Shown: positions 49,926 through 61,451 of the stretch, piece by piece
How positions within the stretch are numbered: position 1 is the stretch's first letter
How the letters are laid out: each line of letters starts with the position of its first letter
DNA from: Candidatus Caldilinea saccharophila
Lineage (GTDB): Bacteria; Chloroflexota; Anaerolineae; Caldilineales; Caldilineaceae
Length of the DNA: 64,000 bases
Assembly (NCBI GenBank): GCA_016710365.1
Contig: JADJVW010000011.1
Location: forward strand, 96,377-160,376
Reading direction: 5' to 3'
Notes under the pieces: generated by a model
What the model saw: the letters and a program-made list of their open reading frames with translations, nothing else
What the model was told of the DNA's origin: nothing
Database searches by the model: none
Program-made: the position numbers and the translations under genes

Positions 49926-50180
49926 GCAATTCAACTTGGGGGCGTGCACTACGTCCTCGGCACTGTGCACAAGCGTTTTGGTCATACCGTCGGCTGCTGC
50001 ACAATGCCGGGGACGTTTTTTGTCCCACACGTGAAGTAGAGCCGCGGAGGATGGGAGGAGGAGTGAGGCGACGAGTCGTGATAGAATAGGTGTAGTTGAT
50101 GCCCGGTCAGGTCTAATGCAAGCGCCGGTGTGTGTGGCCGCCAGCAATCCCATAGGAGACTAAAATTGACAGTCGATGCC

Positions 50181-50438
50181 ATGAAACTCGTTGTGACCGT
50201 GCCTGCGCCGCTGCACAAACGGCTGCAGCAGGCAGCGGAGACGCGCGGGGAAACGCTCTCTGCCCTCGTGCGCCAGGCGCTGGCTGAATACCTTGCACGT
50301 GCGGAAAGCGAAACAGACGACGCGCAATTTGCGTCCGCAGTGCTCAGCCGCATCGCTGAGGGCGCGCCCACGTACACCCACGAAGCAGTGTGGGAAGAGC
50401 TTTCCCGGCGCGAGGCGGCGGGTGAGTTACCGGATTAG
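50181..50438 (+). CDS. ribbon-helix-helix antitoxin
   Basis: An 85-residue protein starting MKLVVTVPAPLHKRLQQAAETRGETLSALVRQALAEYLARA, a CopG/Arc-type ribbon-helix-helix. The C-terminal 35 residues are acidic and should wrap the toxin. TAG at 50436-50438 lies inside the toxin start region, so the two genes overlap by 17 bases. Start at 50181 is chosen because the family begins there; an upstream in-frame start at 50130 is possible. Confidence 0.82.
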   Translation: MKLVVTVPAPLHKRLQQAAETRGETLSALVRQALAEYLARAESETDDAQFASAVLSRIAEGAPTYTHEAVWEELSRREAAGELPD

Positions 50439-50700
50439 CTATTCAGACGAAGCCAAACGTGCGCTGCCGCACCTGCCCGGCCGCTATCGCCAACGCGCGC
50501 GCCGCGTGATCGAAGCATTGGCCCGCAATCCTCGTCCTGCCGGTGCAGTCGAACTCCGTGACCTGCCCAGCGTGTATCGCATCTGGCTCAACGGCTGGCG
50601 AATCATTTATCAGATCGATGGCGAGGACGCCATGCTCTTGATTATCGGTATCCGCTACAAGAGCGGGCCGGAGACGTACGAAAACCTGAAAATCGGATGA
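50422..50700 (+). CDS. RelE/ParE-type toxin
   Basis: A 92-residue protein from GTG 50422: YRISYSDEAKRALPHLPGRYRQRARRVIEALARNPRPAGAVELRDLPSVYRIWLNGWRIIYQIDGEDAMLLIIGIRYKSGPETY. This is a full RelE-superfamily fold, with the basic Arg residues and the C-terminal IGIRYKSGPETY. RelE members cleave mRNA in the ribosome; ParE members target gyrase. The type cannot be fixed by sequence alone. The gene is paired with the overlapping ribbon-helix-helix antitoxin. Confidence 0.85.
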   Translation: MSYRISYSDEAKRALPHLPGRYRQRARRVIEALARNPRPAGAVELRDLPSVYRIWLNGWRIIYQIDGEDAMLLIIGIRYKSGPETYENLKIG

Positions 50701-50809
50701 TCTCATCCCCAAATCGGCGCTGCGTGTGCGTTTTTGTCACTGAGTGAGCAGATAGCGGCGATACCCGCGTCTGGGGTCACAAACCTGTAAAGACTAAGTG
50801 GAGCACCCA

Positions 50810-52867
50810 ATGAAGGCCGACAGTCTGCAAATGGTCAAGGTATTCAGTTCGGGCGGCGACATTCATTACGTGCTGCCCCACTTCCAGCGCGAATATGCGT
50901 GGGGCGAACCCGAATGGAAGACGTTGCTCATCGATATTTTCGGCATCTACGATGTCTATCGGGACGATGAGCAGCCGCCGGAGCACTTCATGGGATCGCT
51001 GGTCGTCATCAACGACGGCACGCAGGCCGGCACAGTGCCGGTTTTTCGTCTGGTGGACGGCCAGCAGCGGCTGACGTCAGTTTCGCTGGTGCTGTGTGCG
51101 TTACAGCGCGTGCTGAACGGCGAGGAGCAGCATAGCGGGCTCACGAAAAAAGTGCGCAGAATGCTTCTCAACGAAGATGAAACCGGCAACCTGCGCTACA
51201 AGCTGTTGCCAACGCTGAAATATGGCGATCAGAACAGCTACTGCGCCATTGTCGAGGGCAAACCGGCGCCATCTGGCGTCGAATCGAGAATCCCGCAGGC
51301 GTATGCCTACCTCACAACGCATTTGACCAACCGCCTCAAAAGCGATGGCATCGATCCGAATCGCCTGTTCAACGTCCTGATGATGAGTCTACAGTTTGTC
51401 TTCATCAACCTGGAGCACAACGAGCGACCCTATGAGATCTTTGAAAGCCTGAATTACAAGGGCAAGTCGCTGACGCAGGCCGACCTGGTGCGCAACTATA
51501 TCGCCATGAAGCTGCCGCCGACGCGCCAAGCGCCGGTCTTTACCGAACTGTGGTCGCCCATTGAGGAGACGCTGCTGGAAAAGCGCACCGTCGGCCGCTC
51601 GCGCTTGGGCGAGTTGACGGCGTTCTTACGTCACTACTTCGCCTATCTCTACGGCGTGCTGGTCAACGAGGAGCATGTCTATTCGCGTTTCCGCGACCGC
51701 GGCCAGGCCATGTCAGTTGCAGGCTTCGAGGATGAACTGGCCACGCTCAAGCGCTTTGCCGGTTACTACGACAGATTACTGCGCCCGGGCCGTGAACCCG
51801 ACAAAGATGTACGCCGCCAGTTGGAACGTCTGGCGATCCTGGAAAGCGGCACAGCCTATCCATTCCTGCTCTACCTCTACGACGAGTGGCAGCAGGGCGT
51901 CCTGAGTCGAGACGAGGTATTGGTGAGCCTGCGCCTGATCGAGACCTACATGGTGCGCCGCTTTCTCAACCGGGATTCGACTAATTTTCTCAACAAGATG
52001 TTTCCCACGTTGATCAAGGATGTTCGAGAACGAGGCGATGTCGAGTTTGCAGAGGCACTGCGCAATGCCCTCGGCAGCCGGAGAGAGCCGAGCGACGTTC
52101 GACTGCGTCAGTCGGCGGAAACGCTCAACCTGTACGCCGGCGATCGGATCACACGCCAGAAGCTGGCGCTCGTCTTTGACACGATCAACCGCTCCCTCTC
52201 AGAGGGCAGCGGCGCCTATACTGTGCTCAGCGATGACCCTACCATCGAGCACATCATGCCGCAGACACTGACCGACGGCTGGAAAGACGATCTGGGCGAG
52301 AACTGGCAGCAGGAACACGGGCTGCTGCATACGTTTGGCAATCTAACTGTCGTCACGCGGGATTGGAACTCACAACTGTCGAACAGCCGCTATGCGATCA
52401 AGCGTCCAAAGCTTGCCGAGCACGGCCTGCGACTGAATCAGGAGTATTTTGCTGACCATGCGCCCGCAGCGTGGAATGCCAAGTCAATCCGCGAGCGCGC
52501 GCAGTGGCTGATGGCCAAGGCGAACAAATTCTGGCCGCAGTTGGGGGATAGCGGCGGCTATCTGGAAGAGAAACCAAAATCAGTTGTCATCCTGGGTGAA
52601 GTGCATCCGGTCTACAGTTGGCGCGACATATTGCGGCGAACGTCTGAGGTCGCCGTGCAGTGGTGTAACGACAATTTTGAAGAGACGGTGATTGCCAATC
52701 ACACCAGCTACTTCACGCGCACGCCAACCAGCGACGCTTGGTATGAACTGCCCAATGGCTGGTGGATATATGTCAATCTCAATGCCGATGCCATCAAGCA
52801 GTTTTGTGCGGCGATTGTTGAGTCCGCGGAGATTCCTGAGGAAGAGTACGAGATTGTGCTTTGGTGA
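50810..52867 (+). CDS. GmrSD-like restriction protein (DUF262 + DUF1524)
   Basis: A 685-residue protein. The DUF262 domain (about 1-230) has YVLPHFQREYAWGEPEW and VFRLVDGQQRLTSV, the ParB-like DGQQR nucleotide motif at about 84-88. Helices with LEHNERPYEIFESLNYKGKSLTQADLVRNY follow. The DUF1524 nuclease (about 400-535) has the HNH core EHIMPQTL near 478 and FGNLTVVTRDWNSQLSN near 508. A further 130-residue C-terminal domain (SVVILGEVHPVYSWRDIL, then PNGWWIYVNLNADAI) has no recognised identity. GGAG precedes ATG. The family is type IV-like, attacking modified phage DNA. Confidence 0.88.
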   Translation: MKADSLQMVKVFSSGGDIHYVLPHFQREYAWGEPEWKTLLIDIFGIYDVYRDDEQPPEHFMGSLVVINDGTQAGTVPVFRLVDGQQRLTSVSLVLCALQRVLNGEEQHSGLTKKVRRMLLNEDETGNLRYKLLPTLKYGDQNSYCAIVEGKPAPSGVESRIPQAYAYLTTHLTNRLKSDGIDPNRLFNVLMMSLQFVFINLEHNERPYEIFESLNYKGKSLTQADLVRNYIAMKLPPTRQAPVFTELWSPIEETLLEKRTVGRSRLGELTAFLRHYFAYLYGVLVNEEHVYSRFRDRGQAMSVAGFEDELATLKRFAGYYDRLLRPGREPDKDVRRQLERLAILESGTAYPFLLYLYDEWQQGVLSRDEVLVSLRLIETYMVRRFLNRDSTNFLNKMFPTLIKDVRERGDVEFAEALRNALGSRREPSDVRLRQSAETLNLYAGDRITRQKLALVFDTINRSLSEGSGAYTVLSDDPTIEHIMPQTLTDGWKDDLGENWQQEHGLLHTFGNLTVVTRDWNSQLSNSRYAIKRPKLAEHGLRLNQEYFADHAPAAWNAKSIRERAQWLMAKANKFWPQLGDSGGYLEEKPKSVVILGEVHPVYSWRDILRRTSEVAVQWCNDNFEETVIANHTSYFTRTPTSDAWYELPNGWWIYVNLNADAIKQFCAAIVESAEIPEEEYEIVLW

Positions 52868-52884
52868 GTCGGAGTGGTGTGGTG

Positions 52885-53025
52885 AGCACGCCCACCGGTT
52901 GAAACCGGCGCCTGGCAGGAAAAACCGGCTGAAGCCCGGTTGCCTACCGCTGTGATCGCCGATTATGCAGTGCGTTTTAACGCACTTTGTCTATCAGCCG
53001 GGGGTTTTAACCCTCGGCGCCGCTG
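52885..53025. repeat. cluster of small palindromes
   Basis: GTTGAAACCGGCGCC...GGCTGAAGCCCGGTTGCC, then GTGCGTTTTAACGCAC (52972-52987), then CCGGGGGTTTTAACCCTCGG (52998-53017). They are three separate inverted repeats in tandem, non-coding. They fill the space between the GmrSD-like gene and the Mrr N-terminal fragment, and may mark a deletion junction. Confidence 0.6.
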
Positions 53026-53028
53026 CGC

Positions 53029-53289
53029 CCCATCCTAGAGATCCTGGTCAAGCAGGGCGGCAGTAGCGATGCCAATGTTGTGCTCGACCTGCTCTACGCA
53101 AAGATGGCGCCGGTGCTGAACGACTATGATCACACGCCGCTGGCCTCCGATGGCATCACCCCGCGCTGGCGCAACACCGCACAGTGGGCGCGCAACAGCC
53201 TGCGCGAGCAGGGGCTGATCCGGCCTGACTCGCCGCGCGGGGTGTGGATCATCAGCGAGGCCGGGCGGGCGTGGCTGCGGCAGGGCTGA
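53029..53289 (+). pseudogene. orphan N-terminal domain of an Mrr-type restriction enzyme
   Basis: An open frame entering from repeats gives PILEILVKQGGSSDANVVLDLLYAKM and DGITPRWRNTAQWARNSLREQGLIRPDSPRGVWIISEAGRAWL, ending in TGA at 53289. This is the complete Mrr_N winged helix (the RWRNTAQWAR and SPRG-W-I motifs are diagnostic), but the nuclease domain is absent. The start is also lost; a GTG at 53080 is available. Either a remnant or a small DNA-binding relic. The following 250 bases (53290-53539) hold no gene. Confidence 0.7.
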
Positions 53290-53462
53290 CTGTACAGGAC
53301 CTTCGTAAGCTTCCTGCGACGTTTGCCATAACTCCCCCGGGTGAAAAAAAAATCTGTCAAATGGCAGATGACGAACGATTCGAGGGTCTCATCCTTCCAT
53401 TGGTTGAGCCGCGCCGGCGCCGCCGGTGCCTCCTGTCTGGATTCCTACTTTGCCCCAACCCT

Positions 53463-53470
53463 GCTATAAT
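53463..53470 (+). promoter_or_regulatory. extended -10 promoter for the DinG-like gene
   Basis: TGCTATAAT (TG at 53462-53463, TATAAT at 53465-53470) is an extended -10 box. No clear -35 is seen, as is usual for this promoter class. It lies 70 bases before ATG 53540. Confidence 0.5.
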
Positions 53471-53539
53471 CACGCCTAACTGTTGTTTCGCGTACCAGCT
53501 TTCCGCTGCGTACCTACTATAGCAAGGAACACCCGCCCC

Positions 53540-56367
<2,828 letters not shown>

Positions 56368-56371
<4 letters not shown>

Positions 56372-57865
56372 TCGAGATGAATCCACCGGTGCGCGATGTG
56401 GCGGAAGAAGCGGATGCAACCGATGCCCAGCCGGCGTGGAACTGGTTTGACGCGCTGTGGACTGCCTTGCTTGACCCGCGCCCGCTCGTCGTGATCGCGG
56501 CGCTCTTGTTAGCGTCGATCCTGCTGAGCGTGCGTGTGCCACAGATGCCCGGTCAGTTGCGCGGCGAACCGCTCGCCGCCGACCGTTGGCTGACGACCAT
56601 GACTGAGACTCTGGGGGCCGGAGGCCCATTGCTGCGTGCGTCTGGCATGTTCGACGTATTGCACAGTCCCTTGTTTCATCTGCTTTTGTGGGCGGCGATC
56701 TTCCTCCTGCTGGTGCACACCGCCCATGCGACGTGGATCGCCTTGCATTTCCGGCGCCTTCCTGCTGTGCTGGATAACACGACGTTACACGGCGGCGACC
56801 CGCTGCCGATGACGATGCCGTTTGGTGTGATGCGCTGGCGCGCCGCGCTGTCTGCGTCGCCGGTTGCGCTCCGCGGCGGTCGCGACGCAGGTCAGCGCCT
56901 GGGCCACGCATCTGGAACAGCGCACTCTGCGCGTACTCCCCTCAGCGCCTCAGAGCGAGGGGATGGATCCTGCTGTGGACGCCCACGCGCCGATTCTGGA
57001 AGAACGGCTGCTTGGCGTGCGCGGCCTGCTCGAAACAGCCTTGCGCCCCCTCTTGCCCGCGGGGATGATCCTGGCGCTGCTGCTGGTGTGGTGGTACAGC
57101 ATGATCGGGCACCAATTTACCCCGGATCCCTTGCTGCCCGGCGCGCGCGCGTCGGATGCCGTGCTCGGCGTCACCTTTGAATATGCCCTGACCTATCCGC
57201 AGCCGGGCGTGATCGGGCCGGTGCTCAAGGCCAACAAGGGCGAGACGCAACGCGTGCTGCCGCTGATGCGCGGCGACGTCACCCTCGACGGTGTGGTCGT
57301 CAGCCTCCAGCCCGGCGCGCCTTCTCTCCTCGTGCGCACGCTGGACGACGCGCCGCTGCTGGCGCAGCCCGGCCAATCGGCGACAGCCGCCGTGCTGGGG
57401 CTGGGGTTTCCCAATCCGAGCAGTGAACAGACGCTGATCCTGCCGCAGCATGGCGTTGGCATGCGCATCATTCGCCAGGATAACGCCACCACATCCGCGG
57501 CCGACGATTCGTTCGTGGTGGAAGTCTTCCAGGGCGACAGTGAACAACCTATACAGCGTTTCACGATAAGAGACAGCCAGGTGGAGCGTATTCAAACGCC
57601 AGTGGGTGAGATGCCGCTAGGGTTCGTGCCTGTGCCAATGTTGCAGGTGCAGGCTTATTCCGCGCCCAACCATTGGCTGCTATTGCCCGCAGCCCTGCTC
57701 CTATTGGCAGGCGCGCTGGGCTTCCGGCGTCGCCCGGCCTTTCTGCTGGCGCAAGCCGGCCCGTGGCCCGTCGAGCGCAGCGTGGTGATCATCCAGACTG
57801 ACCATGCCGTGGCGCTTGAGACATTGCGCCGCGTCATTGAAGCTGAGCCGCAAGAGACGCCCTGA
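56368..57865 (+). CDS. ResB-like cytochrome c biogenesis membrane protein, one frameshift
   Basis: From ATG 56368, overlapping the dinG stop. Two frames join near 56860 to give one protein of about 498 residues. Helices: VVIAALLLASILLSVRVPQM, FDVLHSPLFHLLLWAAIFLLLVHTAHATW, then PAGMILALLLVWWYSMI, and HWLLLPAALLLLAGALGFRRR near the end. Between are beta-rich periplasmic-like segments (about 215-440). The 'MFDVLHSP-F--LL' segment and overall layout match ResB-family proteins. The level of resemblance is only moderate, and no ResC partner is adjacent. Confidence 0.6.
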
Positions 57866-57899
57866 TAAAACGCCAAAGGACACCGCGAGACAAGCTGCT

Positions 57900-58559
57900 A
57901 TGCCCCACGCCATGCAAGAGATTCAGAGCGGCGCGGCGTCGCGCGCATTTGTCATCGGGGTGGCGGGCGGCACCGGCAGCGGCAAGACCACCGTGAGCCG
58001 TCGCATCTGGGAGACGGTCGGGCGCGAGCGCATTGCCTATCTGCAGCACGATAATTATTACAAAGATCAGAGCCAGCTCACCCCGGAAGAACGCGCCCGC
58101 ACCAATTATGACCATCCCGACAGCCTGGAAACCTCGTTGATGGTGCGCCATCTGCGCGAACTGCGCGCAGGACGGCCGGTGGATATTCCGGTGTATGATT
58201 TTACGATGGACAACCGCAGCAAGGAGACGCTGCGCGTCAATCCGGCCAAGGTGATTCTGGTCGAGGGCATCTTGATCTTTGCCGAGCCTGACCTGTGCGA
58301 ACTGATGGATATGCGCATCTTTGTGGACACCGACGCGGACATTCGCTTTATTCGGCGCCTGCGTCGCGATATCGTCGAACGCGGCCGCAGCCTGGAGTCT
58401 GTGGTCAAGCAATATCTAGGCACGGTGCGGCCGATGCATCTGGAGTTTGTCGAGCCCAGCAAGCGCTACGCCGACATCATCGTGCCGCAGGGCGGCGACA
58501 ACCGTGTGGCAATGGAGATGATCGTCAGCCGCATCCAGGCGCTGTTGAGCGACGCGTGA
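57900..58559 (+). CDS. udk: uridine kinase
   Basis: A 219-residue Udk: VIGVAGGTGSGKTTVSRRI with Walker A at 23-30, LQHDNYYKDQSQL with the substrate Asp/Tyr pair, NYDHPDSLETSLM, YDFTMDNRS, VILVEGILIF (Walker B region), VDTDADIRFIRRLRRDI, and KRYADIIVPQGG. It phosphorylates uridine and cytidine in pyrimidine salvage. ATG 57900 is preferred to the longer open frame from 57804. Followed by an inverted repeat with a T run that could end transcription. Confidence 0.95.
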   Translation: MPHAMQEIQSGAASRAFVIGVAGGTGSGKTTVSRRIWETVGRERIAYLQHDNYYKDQSQLTPEERARTNYDHPDSLETSLMVRHLRELRAGRPVDIPVYDFTMDNRSKETLRVNPAKVILVEGILIFAEPDLCELMDMRIFVDTDADIRFIRRLRRDIVERGRSLESVVKQYLGTVRPMHLEFVEPSKRYADIIVPQGGDNRVAMEMIVSRIQALLSDA

Positions 58560-58571
58560 GTCTGATTTTTA

Positions 58572-58673
58572 TAGACCACGGATTAGACGGATTTGACGGA
58601 AAAAAGACGGATAATTTTGAATAAAATCCGTGAGAATCCGCCTCATCCGTACAATCCGTGGTCGCTTTTTACT
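58572..58673. repeat. inverted repeat, TAGACCACGGATTAGACGGAT family, with T run
   Basis: ACCACGGATTAGACGGAT near 58574 faces ATCCGTACAATCCGTGGT ending at 58663, with inner ACGGATAATTTTGAATAAAATCCGT pairing. CTTTTT follows at 58666-58671, so on the plus strand it may also terminate udk. Same family as 32013-32096. Confidence 0.75.
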
Positions 58674-58710
58674 AAGACTGTAAAGTCCATTTGTGCCGGA
58701 GAGCGCTGCT

Positions 58711-59883
58711 ATGTCCGTTTCCGTGTTGTATGACATCGGCCCCGCGGTGCATCAGGGCGCCGGGTTGGCGCGCTATGCCGAGCGCCTGGCCGTGCATCTG
58801 CGGCGCGACCCGCGCGCGTTGGTCGACCTTCACCTCTTTTACAACGCTCACAGCGGCCATGTCGCACCGGCCACGCTGCCTGATGCGTCTGTTCATACCT
58901 TGCGCATGGGGCAGATCGCGTGGCGGCTCAGCGTACTTGCCAGCCAGTTCACCCGCCAGCCCTATCGCCCGATCGCCAGGATGGTCGGCGTCTCTCCCAC
59001 GCAGCCCATGCTCTATCATGCCACCGAGCATTTGCTGCCCTACCTCACGACGCCCACCGTGCTCACCGTGCACGATCTCATCTTCGAGCGTTACCCGGAG
59101 CACCACACACGGCGCAACGTCTGGTTTCTCAAGGTGGGAATGCGCCTCTTTACCCGCGCCGCGACCGCTTTGATCGCGGTCAGCCGGCACACGCGTCGCG
59201 ATCTGATCGATCTGTACGGTGCGTCGCCTGACAAGGTGCATGTCATCTACGAGGGCATTGACCCGGTCTTTCGCCCTGCCACGGCCGCGGACGCGGCGCG
59301 CGTGACCGCGCGCTACAGCCCCGACCGCCCCTACCTGCTCATGGTCGGGACGCTGGAGCCGCGCAAGAACCATGCCATCGCACTGCGCGCGCTGGCGCAG
59401 CTCAAGCAGGCAGGGCTGGCCCATCGGCTCGTGATCGCAGGCGGCCGCGGTTGGCTGTTTGAGCCGATCCAACGGCTTGTGGAAGCGTTGGGCTTGACCG
59501 ACGACGTGGTTTTCGCCGGCTATGTTCCGGCGGAGGAACTGCCGTTGCTCTACACGGGCGCGGCGTGCGTCTTACTGCCCAGCCTTTACGAAGGATTTGG
59601 CTTCCCCGTGCTGGAGGCCATGGCGTGCGCCGCGCCGGTCGTGTGCAGCAACGTCAGTAGCCTGCCCGAAGTCGCCGGCGACGCGGCGCTGTTGACGCCG
59701 CCGCACGATGTCGCCGCGCTGGCCGCGGCCGTGCATCTCGTCGTAACCCAGCCCGCACTGGCTGCCGAAATGCGCCGCCGCGGGCCGCGCCAGGCGGTGC
59801 GCTTCCGCTGGGAAAGCTGCGCCGCCGCAACCGCTGAACTCTATCGCGCCGTGGCGAGGGGTCCAAAGCCGTCGGACTGGTAG
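58711..59883 (+). CDS. GT4-family glycosyltransferase
   Basis: A 390-residue GT-B enzyme. The N-terminal lobe starts LYDIGPAVHQGAGLARYAERLAVHL (the G-G-x-x-R-Y loop). Next come VLTVHDLIFERYPEHH and ALIAVSRHTRRDLIDLYG. The donor lobe has LMVGTLEPRKNHAIALRAL near 210-228, VIAGGRGW, FAGYVPAEELPLLYTGAACVLLPSLYEGFGFPVLEAMACAAPVVCSNVSSLPEVAGDAALLTPP with the E-x7-E donor-binding motif. It would transfer a nucleotide-sugar residue in glycan synthesis. ATG 58711 is preferred to GTG 58693. The stop is followed by a sucD fragment. Confidence 0.93.
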   Translation: MSVSVLYDIGPAVHQGAGLARYAERLAVHLRRDPRALVDLHLFYNAHSGHVAPATLPDASVHTLRMGQIAWRLSVLASQFTRQPYRPIARMVGVSPTQPMLYHATEHLLPYLTTPTVLTVHDLIFERYPEHHTRRNVWFLKVGMRLFTRAATALIAVSRHTRRDLIDLYGASPDKVHVIYEGIDPVFRPATAADAARVTARYSPDRPYLLMVGTLEPRKNHAIALRALAQLKQAGLAHRLVIAGGRGWLFEPIQRLVEALGLTDDVVFAGYVPAEELPLLYTGAACVLLPSLYEGFGFPVLEAMACAAPVVCSNVSSLPEVAGDAALLTPPHDVAALAAAVHLVVTQPALAAEMRRRGPRQAVRFRWESCAAATAELYRAVARGPKPSDW

Positions 59884-59898
59884 CCCGACCTACTGAAG

Positions 59899-60002
59899 GC
59901 AATGAAGCCGGTCACCGGTTTGGTCATCTTGTTGGCGATGTACTTGGCCGCTTTCTGCTCGTCCGCGCCGCCGAGCTCACCGATGTTTATTGATTGCACC
60001 TC
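59899..60002 (-). pseudogene. sucD: fragment of a succinyl-CoA synthetase alpha gene
   Basis: About 33 codons on the minus strand read INIGELGGADEQKAAKYIANKMTKPVTGFIA, the conserved block before the catalytic-His loop of SucD. The same block occurs in the broken sucD at 63200-63290, and the DNA is similar but not identical. Neither end continues as SucD. It lies between the GT4 gene and the secreted hydrolase. A partial duplication or a relic of a second sucD. Confidence 0.65.
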
Positions 60003-60072
60003 AGCCGCAATGTGATAGCATACCTCCATTAGAGCCGCCCATCGATTTTTTAGAGAGAGAGAACGAACCACC

Positions 60073-61290
60073 ATGAACGCCCACCCACGTTATGGATTGT
60101 CGTCGTTTGTGATTGCCCTGGCTGCTATGCTACTGCTGCACCATGCGCTGACCGGTGTTGTGCAGGCGCAGCCGCTGCTGCCACAAGCACCGCTTGCTTG
60201 CAGCGACGGCGACCAGCCGAGCGGGGCTGTCTATCGTATTTGTATGCCCAGCGCTAACTGGAACGGTGACCTTGTCATCTACGCCCACGGGTATGTCAAA
60301 CCGAGTGCACCAATTGCCATTCCCGAGGACCAACTCGTGATTGGCGGCTTCCCGATTGCCGATCTGATCACCACCCAAGGCTTTGCCTTTGCAACGTCGA
60401 GCTACCGGCGCAACGGCCTGAGCATCCTCGAAGGCGTCGATGATTTGTTGGAGCTTGTGGATATCTTCGCCGCACAACATGGTCAGCCCGACCGCATCAT
60501 TCTGACCGGCGTCTCCGAGGGCGGCGCGATCACGGTGTTGGCGCTCGAACGCCATCCGGATGTGTTCGACGGCGGGATGGCGCTGTGCGGCCCCTACGGC
60601 AACTTCCAGCGCCAGATCGACTATTTCACCGATTTTCGTGCTGTTTTCGATTTCTACTTCCCTGGTGTGATCGCGGGTGGGCCGATTTCGATCCCAGTTG
60701 CGTTGGTCGACGACTGGGAAACGACTTTCTACTCGGAGACAGTCAAGCCATTGCTTCTTAGCCCGACGTCGGTAGTGAGCATGAGTCAGGTCATCTCGGT
60801 CACCGGTGCAGCAGTTCTCAACGTCAACACCGCTGCGGGAATGGAGCCGACCTTCGACCGGTTGCTTTGGTACAACGTGCAAGCAACAAACGATGCGCGT
60901 GAGCATCTCGGCGGCAACCCGTTTGGCAATGTTGACCGCGTTTACACCGGCTCGCTGGATGACGATGCACTCAACCAGGGCGTCTTCCGCGCGACTGCCG
61001 ATGCGATAGCGACGGATGAGATCGCGATGAATTACGAAACATCCGGTGTGCTGCGCGTGCCCTTGATCACCCTGCACACGACAGGGGATGAGGTCGCACC
61101 CTACTGGCAGGCGGCGCTCTACGCACAGAAAGTGGCGGCAGCCGGCAGCGGCGCTTTTTACGAGCATCGCTCGGTGAATCGTTTTGGGCACTGCGCCTTT
61201 CAGTCATGGGAAGTGCTCGACGCGTTTGACTACATTGTCGCCAGAGCAAACGCCCGTTCCCTCTACCTGCCCTGGATTGCAGCACAGTGA
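60073..61290 (+). CDS. secreted serine hydrolase (alpha/beta fold)
   Basis: A 405-residue protein with GAGAGAGAG before the ATG and a signal peptide (FVIALAAMLLLHHALTGVVQA). Features of the alpha/beta hydrolase fold: oxyanion strand VIYAHGYVKPS, SSYRRNG, nucleophile GVSEGGAI near 156-163 (Ser158), ALCGPYG, acid HTTGDEVAPYW near 338, and catalytic His in FGHCAF near 376. The layout is that of secreted esterases or peptidases of the large S9/X-Pro-like or tannase-type superfamily. Substrate unknown. Confidence 0.82.
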   Translation: MNAHPRYGLSSFVIALAAMLLLHHALTGVVQAQPLLPQAPLACSDGDQPSGAVYRICMPSANWNGDLVIYAHGYVKPSAPIAIPEDQLVIGGFPIADLITTQGFAFATSSYRRNGLSILEGVDDLLELVDIFAAQHGQPDRIILTGVSEGGAITVLALERHPDVFDGGMALCGPYGNFQRQIDYFTDFRAVFDFYFPGVIAGGPISIPVALVDDWETTFYSETVKPLLLSPTSVVSMSQVISVTGAAVLNVNTAAGMEPTFDRLLWYNVQATNDAREHLGGNPFGNVDRVYTGSLDDDALNQGVFRATADAIATDEIAMNYETSGVLRVPLITLHTTGDEVAPYWQAALYAQKVAAAGSGAFYEHRSVNRFGHCAFQSWEVLDAFDYIVARANARSLYLPWIAAQ

Positions 61291-61451
61291 TAATAGCTTT
61301 GCATTTTCTATGTAGAATTTTTGCATAAGGTATTTTCTGGAAATATGGTTACGTTCATTCCCTGTAAGGTGCGCTATGCTGAAGGCCACCAAAGCTAGGT
61401 GCGTAGCTTTGGCCGGAACAACTTTGACATTTCACGAGGAAAAAACTAACC

